Notes: generated by a model from the sequence alone, not told the origin. DNA of 44,586 nucleotides from Verrucomicrobiota bacterium (GCA_003218135.1 QHNQ01000024.1:1-44586); one strand, 5' to 3'. Numbered from the stretch's first letter, positions 31,009-41,171 are shown. Made by a program: numbers and translations.

Positions 31009-31702
31009 CGCCAATCATCCACGTCACGTCTCCTGCTGAAGGATTGACTCGGGCAGCGGGATACTGCGAGTCACCTTGCAATACGCGCTCGATCAGCGCG
31101 GGATTTTTCGATGCGCCTACCAGGAACAATATGTGCCGCGCGGCGTTGATGAGTGGAAACGTAAATGTCAGCCGCCACGTGTTGAACTTGGGAACAAAAT
31201 TTGCCATCACCCGGCGTATCGTCTCGTCTAGCGCAGCGGTTCCTGGAAACAGCGACGCTGTGTGACCATCATCGCCCAAACCGAGAAGAATCAGGTCGTG
31301 CCGGTAAATTGGTTGACCACCCTCAGTAGCAATGGCGTCGAGATGATCCTGGTATTCCTGCGCTGCCGTTTGCGGATCGATCTCGCCCCGCAACCGTAGA
31401 ATCGATTGTTTCGGAACCGCGGCTGGCGCCAGCAGAGTTTCCCGGGCCATTCTAAAGTTGCTTTCCGCATCGTCCGGCGGCACGCAACGCTCGTCTCCGA
31501 ACGTGATCCGAATCAGATCCCATGGCAGATCATGCCCGATCGCCGCAAGCCGGGTGTAAACCGGCCGCGGGGTATTTCCGCCCGAGAGCGCAATCCGGAA
31601 TTCGTTGCGTTCGCCAAGAGCTTGTTGCGCTTGCGCGAGAATGAAATCAGCCGCGTCGGTGACGAAATTTTTGGTGCGGATGATCTTAAGAGCGGCGCTC
31701 AT
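31004..31702 (-). CDS. pgl: 6-phosphogluconolactonase
   Basis: Hydrolyses 6-phosphogluconolactone made by Zwf. The 232-residue product has [30 protein letters not shown] and [16 protein letters not shown], the three family blocks with the active-site His/Arg. It is about 28 kb away from zwf-opcA rather than in the same operon. The C-terminal stop codon is inside a palindrome. ATG 31702. Confidence 0.94.
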   Translation of the reverse strand: MSAALKIIRTKNFVTDAADFILAQAQQALGERNEFRIALSGGNTPRPVYTRLAAIGHDLPWDLIRITFGDERCVPPDDAESNFRMARETLLAPAAVPKQSILRLRGEIDPQTAAQEYQDHLDAIATEGGQPIYRHDLILLGLGDDGHTASLFPGTAALDETIRRVMANFVPKFNTWRLTFTFPLINAARHILFLVGASKNPALIERVLQGDSQYPAARVNPSAGDVTWMIGE

Positions 31703-31712
31703 GCTGATAGTG

Positions 31713-31800
31713 GAAACTGATACTGGATTCTAGATGCTGGATGTTGGATTTGACGTGGGTTGGCTGGCTCCCATCCAGCATCAAGTATCAAGTATCAAGC
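31713..31800. repeat. GATGCTGGATG/ATCAAGTATCAAG inverted repeat
   Basis: GATACTGGATTCTAGATGCT, GGATG (31718-31742) is partly mirrored by CATCCAGCATCAAGTATC, AAGTATCAAG (31772-31799). It lies between msrA and pgl on the minus strand, just after the msrA stop. No coding potential. Confidence 0.65.
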
Positions 31801-31812
31801 TTCGCGCTGCCT

Positions 31813-32289
31813 TCAGATCGCGCAATGTGACTGGCCGCGCTTTTGCAGATAACGCTGATGATATTCTTCGGCGCGCCAGAACTTCGGGGCAGGTTCAATT
31901 TGCGTCACGATCGGCCGATTGAATCGACCGCTCTTTCCGATTTTCTCTTTTGAAGCGTTTGCCGCTGCCTGTTGCTCCGGCGAATGATAAAAAATCACTG
32001 AACGATATTGCTTGCCGACATCGGGCCCCTGCCGATTCAAGGTCGTCGGGTTGTGGTTGGACCAGAAAATATTTAGAAGTTCGTCGTAACTGATCTGCGA
32101 CGGATCGAACTCCACTTGCACCACCTCAGCGTGTCCGGTCTTATCGGAGCAAACATCTTCATACGTCGGATTCTCTTTTGTTCCACCTGCGTATCCCACC
32201 GCAGTGGACAAAACGCCCTCTAAATTGCGAAGAGTTTCTTCCACGCCCCAGAAACAGCCTGCGCCAAATGTCGCCTTCTCTGTTTGCAT
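31813..32289 (-). CDS. msrA: Peptide-methionine (S)-S-oxide reductase
   Basis: Reduces methionine S-sulfoxide in proteins. The 158-residue product has the GAGCFWG active site (Cys12), VGYAGG, a [14 protein letters not shown] block and YHQRYL near the C-terminus. A GTG/ATG further up adds eight residues of doubtful value; ATG 32289 gives the standard N-terminus. Divergent from the sulfotransferase gene, with a 149-base gap holding no recognisable element. Confidence 0.95.
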   Translation of the reverse strand: MQTEKATFGAGCFWGVEETLRNLEGVLSTAVGYAGGTKENPTYEDVCSDKTGHAEVVQVEFDPSQISYDELLNIFWSNHNPTTLNRQGPDVGKQYRSVIFYHSPEQQAAANASKEKIGKSGRFNRPIVTQIEPAPKFWRAEEYHQRYLQKRGQSHCAI

Positions 32290-32438
32290 AGCGAGACGAT
32301 GATGCGATTGCACGCGGCGCGCAACCGTGCGCTTATTGCCATTCGTGACTTGACTTGCCTCCTATGGTCTCGTTTCCATAGTCCTTAAGTCCAATAGTGA
32401 TTCAGTGCTAGCGCTGGCATATTGGTGGCTTTAATCGA

Positions 32439-33776
32439 ATGAACAACTCTGTCACGACACTCCAGCAAACCCGTCCACTTCTGCCTCTCCGGCTTTTCAA
32501 TGGATGTGGCGCGTTACTGGAAAAAATGCATTTCCCAGCCAGGCGGACGCTTGCGACTGATTTGATCGAGGCGGCAAAGCGACACTGCGGACTCGATGAT
32601 TTCGGCGGGGGCGACTTTTTTGAAGCGCTCTCGCGTTTGCTTGAGTCATGCCACAGCGAAGCACGACTCAGCTGGATCGGAAAAATCGCTCTTAGAACCA
32701 ATGTTGTGCAGATTTTGTGCTCGCGTTTACAGATGGAGCAGGATCGGCAGCTTTACCCTGAAATCGGACACCAGGAAATCCGCCAACCGCTCTTTATCGT
32801 CGGTCTGCCCCGCAGCGGCACTACGCTGTTGCATAATCTACTGGCCGCGGACCCGGAGCATCGATCTCCGCTCATGTGGGAAGTGATGGCGCCATCGCCG
32901 CCTACTGTGGTCGATGAGAAAGGACGAATTCAGCGCGCTGCGCAAAGTTGTCATTACTTCAACTGGCTGGCGCCTACATTCCGTTACGTGCACGCCGTCG
33001 GCGCAGAACTTCCGCAGGAGTGCGTGGGCCTGATGACTGCCACGTTTCTCAGCGATCAATTCGACACGATGTACTATGTGTCATCGTATCGCGCCTGGTT
33101 TTTTCAGCAGGATCTGCGGCCTGTGTACGAATATCATCGCCGGTTTCTTCAACATCTGAATTTTCGACGGCCTGCCCACCGTTGGATATTGAAAGCGCCT
33201 ACTCACATGTTTGCCATGCCGGCATTGCTGTCCGTCTATCCGGATGCGTTGTTTGTGCAGACTCATCGGACGCCGGTGGATGCGATGGCTTCGGTGTCCA
33301 GTCTTGTAACGATTCTTCGCAGCGCGTTTAGCGATAACGTCGATGCGTCTGCGGCCTGCCGCGAGGCAATCCATTACTGGTCCGAAACCATGGGCAAGTT
33401 TTTGCGTGAACGCGATCGACTAGCTGGCGATCGCATTTACGATCTCGAATATGATGCGATTTGTCGCGATCCCATGGCGGCAGTCAGGCAAATCTATGAG
33501 CATTTTGGCTGGTCGCTTTCGCCAGAGGCGGAGCGGCGTATGCGGGGGTTAGTTGCAGGCCACGCGCAGAGGCAATCTGGAAATCATCGGTACGATCTAT
33601 CGGAATTTGGTTCTTCTCCGGAGGAAGTCTTCAGCGCTTTTGCGCCATATTGTCAGCGATTTGGCTTCTCCCAAGCAGACGATGCGAAACGCTGGTCGTC
33701 GCGTCGAGCCCCCTCGCGATTACAAACAAAAAAGCGTTCTGCCTTTATCTCCGTTACTGGAAACAATGACCTTTGA
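32439..33776 (+). CDS. Sulfotransferase family protein
   Basis: PAPS-dependent sulfotransferase fold, 445 residues. The PAPS 5'-phosphosulfate loop is LFIVGLPRSGTTLLHNLL (118-135). The 3'-phosphate region corresponds to FVQTHRTPVDAMAS, with RT-P-DAM typical of this group. A DLEYDAICRDPMAAVRQIYE block follows. Related proteins modify lipids, sugars or small molecules; acceptor unknown. It opens a tight five-gene run whose other members handle acyl chains, so a sulfated lipid product is an attractive inference. Its last 11 bases overlap the next gene. Confidence 0.87.
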   Translation: MNNSVTTLQQTRPLLPLRLFNGCGALLEKMHFPARRTLATDLIEAAKRHCGLDDFGGGDFFEALSRLLESCHSEARLSWIGKIALRTNVVQILCSRLQMEQDRQLYPEIGHQEIRQPLFIVGLPRSGTTLLHNLLAADPEHRSPLMWEVMAPSPPTVVDEKGRIQRAAQSCHYFNWLAPTFRYVHAVGAELPQECVGLMTATFLSDQFDTMYYVSSYRAWFFQQDLRPVYEYHRRFLQHLNFRRPAHRWILKAPTHMFAMPALLSVYPDALFVQTHRTPVDAMASVSSLVTILRSAFSDNVDASAACREAIHYWSETMGKFLRERDRLAGDRIYDLEYDAICRDPMAAVRQIYEHFGWSLSPEAERRMRGLVAGHAQRQSGNHRYDLSEFGSSPEEVFSAFAPYCQRFGFSQADDAKRWSSRRAPSRLQTKKRSAFISVTGNNDL

Positions 33777-34077
33777 AGTTCGTCGCATCATCAGCGCTGA
33801 TCATCCAAGCCTGCCAGGGCATTTTCCAGGTGCCCCTCTCGTCCCCGGCGTGGTGATTCTGAACGAAGTACTCGCAGCGTTGGATGAGTGGCGCAAAGAT
33901 TGTCAGGTTACGGGGATACGAACGGTTAAGTTTCTCGTGCCACTCAACCCCGATGAGCCATTCACGATCCGTTTTTCGGCGAGTGGTGACGGCGGAGGCG
34001 AAGTGAACTTTTCCTGCGGCGTCGAAGACCACACAATAGTTGAAGGTCGACTTCAAGTTTATTGGGAGACAAAGTGA
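33766..34077 (+). CDS. FabZ/FabA-like hotdog dehydratase
   Basis: A 103-residue single hotdog domain. It shows DHPSLPGHFPGAPLVPGVVILNE, matching the 3-hydroxyacyl-ACP dehydratase active site: His19 in GHFPG, then Glu34 after PLVPG. It is shorter than FabZ (about 140-150), lacking N-terminal residues, as in the small dehydratase-like proteins of aryl-polyene clusters. Overlaps the sulfotransferase end by 11 bases and is followed by the methyltransferase 4 bases after its stop, so translation is probably coupled. Confidence 0.82.
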   Translation: MTFEVRRIISADHPSLPGHFPGAPLVPGVVILNEVLAALDEWRKDCQVTGIRTVKFLVPLNPDEPFTIRFSASGDGGGEVNFSCGVEDHTIVEGRLQVYWETK

Positions 34078-34081
34078 CTTT

Positions 34082-35290
34082 GTGAACGCGTCGTCATTTG
34101 CCCCGCCTGCGTTTGAAATCCCGGCAAGCGATCCACGCCTTGCGCAGCTCCTCCAGGGGTTTCCGGCGACAGTATTCAGCGAGCGCCTGTATCGAAGCAT
34201 GGAACTGATGGAACGTTACAGCATCGAACTGGCTGTTGATCTGTCGCGTCAGTTAAATCTTATGGATCAACTCGGCGAATGGCGATCCGCCGATGAACTT
34301 TGTCGCCTGTTATCTTTTCAGCCGCGTTTCAAGTTTGCCCTGCGTTGGATCCTGGAACGCATGGTCGAAAGCGGATGCGCGGAGGCACAGAATGACGGCG
34401 AAGTCGGCTCTTATCGTTGTCTACATCCGCCGTGGGAGCCAGATCTCAAACACTTTCGCGCACTCGGTCTGGATATTGATCCAGCAAACGCGGCGACGCT
34501 GGACTTGTTAGATCACGCCGCAAGGCTTTATCCGGCCGTTGCACGCGGCCGGCAAGGTGGTGATCACAATCTATTGGGACCGCAAGGTGTGCCGCTGTGG
34601 CTGAATTATTTCCACAACGATAATTCAACCTACGCCGTGAACAATTGGGTGGGCGCGATGCTGGCCGCTGATCGGCTTGCCACGCGGCCCACGCTTAGAA
34701 TTTTGGAACTCGGCGCCGGGACAGGTAGCGCCAGCGAAATTTTGCTGCAGTTACTTACAGAACGCGGCCTTTTGCCTCGTGTAGAGCGCTATGTTGTGAC
34801 AGAGCCGAACGCTTACTTCCGGCGCTGCAGCCAACGCAAACTGACAGCGCGGCATCCAGATCTGCCGCTGGAATGGGCGCCGCTGGACGTCGATTTACCC
34901 TGGAACACTCAGGGCATCACGTCGGCAGAGTTCGATCTCGTGTATGGGGTGAACGTGATGCACATCTCCAAGAATCTCTTGTTTAGCCTGAATGAAGCCC
35001 GGTCGGCTCTGGCCCCCGGCGGATCGCTTGTAATCGGCGAATGCGTGCGGCCTTATGACCATCAACCAATCTATCCCGAACTGATGTTTCAAATTTTGGA
35101 GAGTTTTACAAATGTCGAAATCGATCCGGAAGTTCGCCCAAATCCGGGCTTTCTAACTGCAGAGCAGTGGCGCCGCGCTTTTTCGCGCGCAGGCTTCAAC
35201 CATACAAAGATCGCGCCGGATATTGATCGCATTCGCGAGATCTACCCGCATTTTTTCACCGGCGCGATCTCTGGACAAAATACCGCTTAA
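34082..35290 (+). CDS. SAM-dependent methyltransferase (class I)
   Basis: A 402-residue protein. The N-terminal 200 residues are helical with winged-helix-like features, the rest a Rossmann methyltransferase with motif I ILELGAGTGSASE (207-219), an acidic VVTEPNAYF motif II and FDLVYGVNVMHISK, ALAPGGSLVIGE later. It resembles C-methyltransferase domains of polyketide synthases and free-standing type 12 methyltransferases. The start is the GTG at 34082, 4 bases after the hotdog stop, with GGGAGAC about 13 bases upstream inside the preceding gene. Substrate unknown, likely an acyl chain or its head group by context. Confidence 0.83.
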   Translation: MNASSFAPPAFEIPASDPRLAQLLQGFPATVFSERLYRSMELMERYSIELAVDLSRQLNLMDQLGEWRSADELCRLLSFQPRFKFALRWILERMVESGCAEAQNDGEVGSYRCLHPPWEPDLKHFRALGLDIDPANAATLDLLDHAARLYPAVARGRQGGDHNLLGPQGVPLWLNYFHNDNSTYAVNNWVGAMLAADRLATRPTLRILELGAGTGSASEILLQLLTERGLLPRVERYVVTEPNAYFRRCSQRKLTARHPDLPLEWAPLDVDLPWNTQGITSAEFDLVYGVNVMHISKNLLFSLNEARSALAPGGSLVIGECVRPYDHQPIYPELMFQILESFTNVEIDPEVRPNPGFLTAEQWRRAFSRAGFNHTKIAPDIDRIREIYPHFFTGAISGQNTA

Positions 35291-35372
35291 GACCTGTTTC
35301 GCTTGCGACTTTGTGAATTAGCAGTGCTGTAGAAATGGCGCTGTGCGCCGTTCAAGGAATACGACGTAGAAG

Positions 35373-36335
35373 ATGGACGAACATCAAATTGCAAACGCTC
35401 CGCAAGGACCCGGCTACATCGTTCTTGAGGAGGCTCGCAAAGTTTCGGAGGCTGATCGCTGGGCGACTTTGCCCGAACGCGGCACGCCCGCTTCGCTCCG
35501 CGTAATCGCCTGGATCGCGGTGCACGTTGGGCGCACGGCAGCCAGGTTGCTGCTGTACCCGATTACAGCTTACTTCGTGATCACTGCACACACTGCGCGT
35601 CGCACCTCTTACGAATACTTGACCCGCGTACGCGGCCGTTCACCGCGCTGGTGGCATGTCTTCCGCCATTTTCATTGTTTCGGCGCGACAATCCTGGATC
35701 GGGTCTATCTGTTGCGCGGTAAGTTCGAGCGGTTTCGCGTCACAGTTCATGGGAAGGAAAGCTTGGACCGCCATGTTGAAAGCGGCAGAGGCGGCATACT
35801 GTTAGGCTCGCACCTGGGCAGCTTCGAGATGTTACGCGCCTTGGGAGTAATGCAAGGGAGCGTTCCTCTCAAGGTATTGATGGACACGCTGCATAACCAA
35901 AACATCACCCGATTTTTTGACGCGCTGAATCCACAAATTGCTGGAACGGTAATCGCACCGGATCGACCGGACACTTTGATACGGGTCAAGGAGAGTTTGG
36001 ATTCCGGCTCGTTCGTCGGAATGTTAGGCGATCGCGTTTCGAGCGGCGATAAAACAACGCATTGTCAATTTCTCGGCGCGCCCGCGACGTTTCCAGCGGG
36101 TCCGGTCCTGCTTGCTGCCACGATGCGTTCTCCCGTTATTCTGTTTTTTGGCCTGTATCGCGGCGGGAACGACTATGAAATTTACTTCGAAGAGTTTTCC
36201 GACGAGATCGTCCTGGATCGCGCTCGCCGCGCCGAAGATATTCACCTTTGGATGAAACGCTATGCCGAGCGCCTTGAGCATTATGCGCGCCTTGCACCTT
36301 ACAATTGGTTTAACTTCTACCCGTTTTGGGATTAA
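35373..36335 (+). CDS. LpxL-like acyltransferase (COG4261 type)
   Basis: Lysophospholipid/lipid A-type acyltransferase of 320 residues. A hydrophobic stretch near 43-70 probably anchors it to the membrane. The catalytic motif is GSHLGSFE (H147-x4-E152), the HX4E form of the HX4D/E acyltransferase motif, followed by LGDRVSSGDKT and an N-F-x-F-W C-terminus. The combination resembles the predicted acyltransferase of aryl-polyene clusters, where it is thought to place the polyene chain on a lipid or glycan anchor. Confidence 0.85.
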   Translation: MDEHQIANAPQGPGYIVLEEARKVSEADRWATLPERGTPASLRVIAWIAVHVGRTAARLLLYPITAYFVITAHTARRTSYEYLTRVRGRSPRWWHVFRHFHCFGATILDRVYLLRGKFERFRVTVHGKESLDRHVESGRGGILLGSHLGSFEMLRALGVMQGSVPLKVLMDTLHNQNITRFFDALNPQIAGTVIAPDRPDTLIRVKESLDSGSFVGMLGDRVSSGDKTTHCQFLGAPATFPAGPVLLAATMRSPVILFFGLYRGGNDYEIYFEEFSDEIVLDRARRAEDIHLWMKRYAERLEHYARLAPYNWFNFYPFWD

Positions 36336-36460
36336 CCAAAAAGAGAACTGCCCACTAAACACATCAACAGACACGAAAAAATTCCACAGATAGACAAGAC
36401 CAAACCTTTCGTATCTTTCCTGTTTTTCGTGGGCACTAACGCCGCTGGAGAATCACCCCA
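36336..36460. repeat. Imperfect inverted repeat, GCCCAC...CGAAAAA type
   Basis: TGCCCAC (36351-36357) and CACGAAAAAATT (36374-36385) face TTTTTCGTGGGCA (36423-36435). A degenerate relative of the CACGAA repeat families, between the acyltransferase and the ApeP-like gene. Confidence 0.5.
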
Positions 36461-36916
36461 GTGCAAACACAAATGCGTGCTGATACAGCGATCAAGAAAG
36501 CAGAAATTCGCACGCTGATCCCCCACTCCGGATTGATGTGCCTGCTAGACGAGGTAACAGAGTGGGACCAGCGATCCATCGTATGCATCACTGACACTCA
36601 CAGAGACCCGGTGAACCCATTGCGCCGCGAAGGATGCCTGGCAGCCGTGCATGCTTTTGAATACGGTGCGCAAGCCGCGGCAGTGCACGGTGGGTTGCGA
36701 GCCCGTTTGGCAGGTTCGACGGCAGCTCCGGGTTATCTGGCCGCTCTGCGAGATGGGCGGTTGTATGTGTCCCGATTGGATGAAATCCATTTGCCGCTTC
36801 GGATTTGCGCGACGCGCCTGTTCGGTGATCGCGCCAATACGGTTTACGAGTGTTCTATCTCTGCCGCGACGGCAGTTATAGCAGAGGGCCGTGTTATCAT
36901 CGTGGAACGGACATGA
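36461..36916 (+). CDS. ApeP-like 3-hydroxyacyl-ACP dehydratase (COG4706 type)
   Basis: A 151-residue hotdog protein. The pattern LIPHSGLMCLLDEVTEWD (19-36), followed by NPLRREGCLAAVHAFEYGAQ with the Glu that faces the active site, and HGGLRARL, PGYLAALRDGRLYVSRLDEI, is the recognised layout of ApeP-type dehydratases of aryl-polyene biosynthesis. The GTG at 36461 has GGAG 10 bases upstream and is preferred to the ATG at 36473. Last gene of the plus-strand run. Confidence 0.85.
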   Translation: MQTQMRADTAIKKAEIRTLIPHSGLMCLLDEVTEWDQRSIVCITDTHRDPVNPLRREGCLAAVHAFEYGAQAAAVHGGLRARLAGSTAAPGYLAALRDGRLYVSRLDEIHLPLRICATRLFGDRANTVYECSISAATAVIAEGRVIIVERT

Positions 36917-36917
36917 G

Positions 36918-36969
36918 GGTAGGGTCGCCGCGCTGCGCCGACCGGACGCCGCAGCGCGGCGTCCCTACC
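36918..36969. repeat. 52-bp GGTAGGG palindrome at a convergent junction
   Basis: GGTAGGGTCGCCGCGCTGCG, CCGACC, GGACGCCGCAGCGCGGCGTC, CCTACC. Intergenic between the ApeP-like gene and fabG, and 49/52 identical (reverse complement) to the copy inside hemW. A strong two-hairpin structure that could end both transcripts. Confidence 0.93.
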
Positions 36970-36972
36970 ATG

Positions 36973-37734
36973 TCACATCACGATTCCGCCATCGACGCAT
37001 AGCACCTGGCCAGTGATGTAACCGGCTTCTGGGGATGCGAGGAAGGCTACTGCAGCGGCAATGTCTTCCGGCGTGCCCGTTCTTCCTAGCGGGATCTTTG
37101 CGTGAATCGTGTTCTTAATTTCATCGGAAAGCCCGACGGTCATGTCCGTAATAACAAAGCCGGGCGCGACAGCGTTAACAGTTATATTGCGGCTCGCCAG
37201 CTCGCGCGCGAGCGACTTCGTTAAGCCAATCAAGCCTGCCTTGCTGGCCGCGTAATTTGTCTGGCCGGCGTTTCCCATTAGTCCGATCACCGAACTAATG
37301 CTGATGATGCGGCCGCTGCGTTGTTTGGTCATGGCGCGAATAATCGCCTGACTAAAACTAAACGCGCCGCGCAAGTTTGTATTGAGAACTCTATCCCAAT
37401 CTTCGAGCGACATCCGCATGGCGAGTGCGTCGCGCGTCACGCCGGCGTTATTAATCAAGATATCGGCCCTGCCAAAGTCAGCGAGAATTTGTGCGCCGAT
37501 TTTTTGGACGGCAGCATGATCTGCAATATCGACTGCGTAAGGTTTCGCCGAATTCGCGCGCAGGGCGTTGATTTCACCGGCGATTTTCTTCGCGTTTTGC
37601 TCCGTTCGACTCACGCATGCCACACGCGCGCCTTCATTAGCGAACCGTAACGCGATAGCGCGTCCGATGCCGCGCCCAGCGCCTGTGACAATCGCAACTT
37701 GATCTTCAAACTTTATTAAGTCGTCGTCCTTCAT
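36973..37734 (-). CDS. fabG: 3-oxoacyl-[ACP] reductase
   Basis: NADPH-dependent SDR of fatty acid synthesis. The 253-residue protein has TGAGRGIGRA (17-26), NNAGVTRDALAMRM, the catalytic Ser148 in SISSVIG, Tyr161-x3-Lys165 in NYAASK, and ends DGGIVM as usual. It converges on the lipid cassette but is followed by uppS, so it may be either the general FabG or the reductase of that cassette. ATG 37734; uppS begins 31 bases upstream on the same strand. Confidence 0.93.
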   Translation of the reverse strand: MKDDDLIKFEDQVAIVTGAGRGIGRAIALRFANEGARVACVSRTEQNAKKIAGEINALRANSAKPYAVDIADHAAVQKIGAQILADFGRADILINNAGVTRDALAMRMSLEDWDRVLNTNLRGAFSFSQAIIRAMTKQRSGRIISISSVIGLMGNAGQTNYAASKAGLIGLTKSLARELASRNITVNAVAPGFVITDMTVGLSDEIKNTIHAKIPLGRTGTPEDIAAAVAFLASPEAGYITGQVLCVDGGIVM

Positions 37735-37764
37735 AACTCGGTCAGCGATCCGCTAGCGTTTCGG

Positions 37765-38481
37765 CTACAGCAATACACCGTAGCGGCGCTGGCGGCGCCC
37801 GAATTCTTCCACTGCCGCGAAGAGGTCTTTCTTTGTGAAGTCAGGCCATAGCTTCGGCGTGATGTACATCTCAGTATAGGAAGTCTGCCAAAGCAAGAAA
37901 TTGGATAAGCGCATTTCGCCGGAAGTACGGATGAGCAGATCGGGGTCAGGATAGTAGCGCGTGTAAAGATGTTTGCTGAACATCTCGACGTCGATCATTG
38001 CCTTGTCGATGTGACCCAGCTCAATCGCGCGAAGCAAACTCTTGATGCCATCGATAATTTCCAACCGGCCGCCATAGCTCAACGCGAGGACAAGCGTGAG
38101 ACCCGTATTGCCGGCGGTTTGCTCGATTGTCTTATGGAGTTGTTGCTGCGAACTCTCCGGTAGATCCGTCAATCGGCCGATCGCCTGAAGACGTACATTT
38201 TTCTCGATCAATTCCGGCGTTTTGTCCCTTAGAAATTTTTCCAGCAAACGCATTAATGCGATGACTTCGGTCTTCGGACGCTGCCAGTTCTCTGCGGAAA
38301 ATGCATAAAGGGTCAGATATTCCACTTTTAACTCGCCACAGGCTTCCACCGTTTCTCGAACTGCTTGCGCACCGGCTTGGTGCCCCTTGATACGTGCCAG
38401 CCCACGCGCCTTTGCCCAGCGGCCATTACCATCCATAATGATCGCGACATGACGGGGAACAGTTTTCATGCTGGCAGACAT
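37765..38481 (-). CDS. uppS: Isoprenyl transferase (undecaprenyl diphosphate synthase)
   Basis: Makes C55 undecaprenyl diphosphate, the lipid carrier for peptidoglycan and O-glycans. The 238-residue product has HVAIIMDGNGRWAK (catalytic Asp17), the SAENWQRP block and RTSGEMRLSNFLLWQTSYTE, all standard. ATG start (38481) with a repeat-rich 226-base gap upstream to purA. Its stop reads CTGTAGCC as in hemW and the glycosylase. Confidence 0.95.
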   Translation of the reverse strand: MSASMKTVPRHVAIIMDGNGRWAKARGLARIKGHQAGAQAVRETVEACGELKVEYLTLYAFSAENWQRPKTEVIALMRLLEKFLRDKTPELIEKNVRLQAIGRLTDLPESSQQQLHKTIEQTAGNTGLTLVLALSYGGRLEIIDGIKSLLRAIELGHIDKAMIDVEMFSKHLYTRYYPDPDLLIRTSGEMRLSNFLLWQTSYTEMYITPKLWPDFTKKDLFAAVEEFGRRQRRYGVLL

Positions 38482-38536
38482 GGCTGGAGATAACTTCTGA
38501 AACGCTCCGGGGGCGGGTCAAATAAAACAGAACTAG

Positions 38537-38645
38537 AAATGACGAAATCCGAATGCCGAATGACAAATGACAAAATATCGCCGTTTTCGCCGCGCACCGC
38601 CGCGTTCGTCATTCGTCATTGGATCATTCGTCATTCGTCATTTTA
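38537..38645. repeat. ATGACGAA/TTCGTCAT inverted repeat
   Basis: AAATGACGAAATCCGAATGC (38537-38556, then CGAATGACAAATGAC) faces CGTTCGTCATTCGTCATTGG and TCATTCGTCATTCGTCATTT (38604-38643). The right side is a set of three near-tandem TCATTCG words. It lies in the 226-bp gap between purA and uppS; nothing else was seen there. Confidence 0.8.
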
Positions 38646-38707
38646 GCAGTCTTCGTCGTTGTCTTGCGACTTGAGGCTTGTTTCTTGCTTAGCCACACGA
38701 CCGTTGC

Positions 38708-39976
<1,269 letters not shown>

Positions 39977-39997
39977 TTAGAAATAGGCAAAAAATTT

Positions 39998-40025
39998 CCC
40001 AGCACTTTGCTAGCAAGGTGCTGGG
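39998..40025. terminator. CCCAGCAC/GTGCTGGG hairpin
   Basis: CCCAGCACTTTGCTAGCAAG and GTGCTGGG form a strong stem-loop with an outer weaker pair (AAATAGGCAA/TTGCCTACAAA). It lies upstream of purA and downstream of the proline-rich gene on the minus strand, where it could terminate the latter's transcript, though the T-run is short. Confidence 0.45.
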
Positions 40026-40180
40026 CTTGCCTACAAATAATAGGTTACCAGGATGGTTGCGCAACAAATTTTGCGCGCTGCAGGAGTCTCTCTCTCGCTC
40101 TTACCCATGCTCTTGCTTTTGAAACAGGCTCACAAGAAGAGCATGAGCACGAGCAGGAGTATGCGAAAGAGTTAAAAAGA

Positions 40181-40702
40181 TTACGGCGCAGGAGTTTGTC
40201 CTTTTGCCGAGGGCGTCGCACTCGGCTCTTGCCTTCCAGATTCAATCATGCTCGGCCGAACCGCGCCGCTTGGCTCCGGCTTTGTCGTCGTTCGCGAACT
40301 TGGCCGACGCGGAGTGCTTGTTGGCGCAGCGCGCGGCTCCGTTGTTATCGGCGTAACAGTAGCTCTCGAGATGCCGAAAGTTTTCGGGGCTGCAGGAGCC
40401 TCTGAGCCCGATTCGCTCGTTCTGTTGGATTCCGGAGGAGATCGGTTATCGCGCCTCTCGGCAGCAAGCGCTCCCGCCTCTCGCATTTGTTCAACGGTAG
40501 GCCCTGTGGATTTCTTTGTGCGCGACTTGGGCTTGGTTGTTTCCGGTGGCGGCGATTCGGAGGGAGTCTGCTCAGAAGGCGGCGGCGCTTCTTCTTTGGG
40601 AGCCTCTGGTTTTTTTTCGCGAGCGACAATTACCTCTTGCGCATGGACCTGCCCGACGAGGACAAGACCGTACAATAACACCCTGAACAACCCCTTGCGC
40701 AT
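40181..40702 (-). CDS. Exported proline-, serine- and threonine-rich protein
   Basis: About 173 residues. MRKGLFRVLLYGLVLVGQVHA is a typical signal peptide with an A-Q cleavage site. The mature part is low-complexity and rich in Pro, Glu, Lys, Ser and Thr (APKEEAPPPSEQTPSE, PKSRTKKSTGPT), with no folded domain seen. Possibly a flexible envelope protein. ATG 40702 was preferred over the longer frame at 40747. Confidence 0.6.
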   Translation of the reverse strand: MRKGLFRVLLYGLVLVGQVHAQEVIVAREKKPEAPKEEAPPPSEQTPSESPPPETTKPKSRTKKSTGPTVEQMREAGALAAERRDNRSPPESNRTSESGSEAPAAPKTFGISRATVTPITTEPRAAPTSTPRRPSSRTTTKPEPSGAVRPSMIESGRQEPSATPSAKGQTPAP

Positions 40703-40753
40703 AAAGCCTGATAAACAAATCCCACACGCTGGCAAACTCGCTAACAAGCGCTT

Positions 40754-41161
40754 TTAACCAGTTGGCCGCGTGACCTGAATCACCGGCACCGGAAAGCGAA
40801 GGCGCAACTCATTTTCCAAAAAAATCTCCACATGGTGCACTCCGTATTGTTGAAACTGCACGCCACCAAAGTAGTGGACGTTTGTTGCGTGCCCTTCCAT
40901 CTCTTTTAGCACAAACTCAACCTCCGCCTGCGCAATGACCTGTTGTTCATCGACACCCACAATCCGGGATTTTTGCCGAAACTTTCCAGCGCCACTGCAC
41001 CAACGCGCCCAAATGCAAAGCTTGATATAATTGATCGGCAGCGTGGGCGCTGGGATGACGCTGAGCACGCCAACGAGTGTTTGCATGCCGTTGATTTCAC
41101 AGCGGACGTCCTCGCAAAGAACAGCGCTCTGCAAATCTGGAAGAATAACGTTCGTTTCCAT
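40754..41161 (-). CDS. Conserved protein of unknown function (DUF6941-like)
   Basis: A 135-residue protein with LQSAVLCEDVRCEINGMQTL near the start, LPINYIKLCIWARW in the middle and a strand-rich C-terminus (HHVEIFLENELRLRFPVPVI). The SAVLCEDVR-x-E-x-NG pattern makes me think of DUF6941, but I cannot confirm this from sequence alone. 10 bases separate it from uppP upstream, so it is probably in that transcript. Confidence 0.7.
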   Translation of the reverse strand: METNVILPDLQSAVLCEDVRCEINGMQTLVGVLSVIPAPTLPINYIKLCIWARWCSGAGKFRQKSRIVGVDEQQVIAQAEVEFVLKEMEGHATNVHYFGGVQFQQYGVHHVEIFLENELRLRFPVPVIQVTRPTG

Positions 41162-41171
41162 CGATAGCCGG

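Noticed and set aside
30892-31014. N-terminal extension of the sugar epimerase
   Set aside because: It is read from the GTAGCACAG palindrome and overlaps the end of pgl; the Rossmann start is at 30891.
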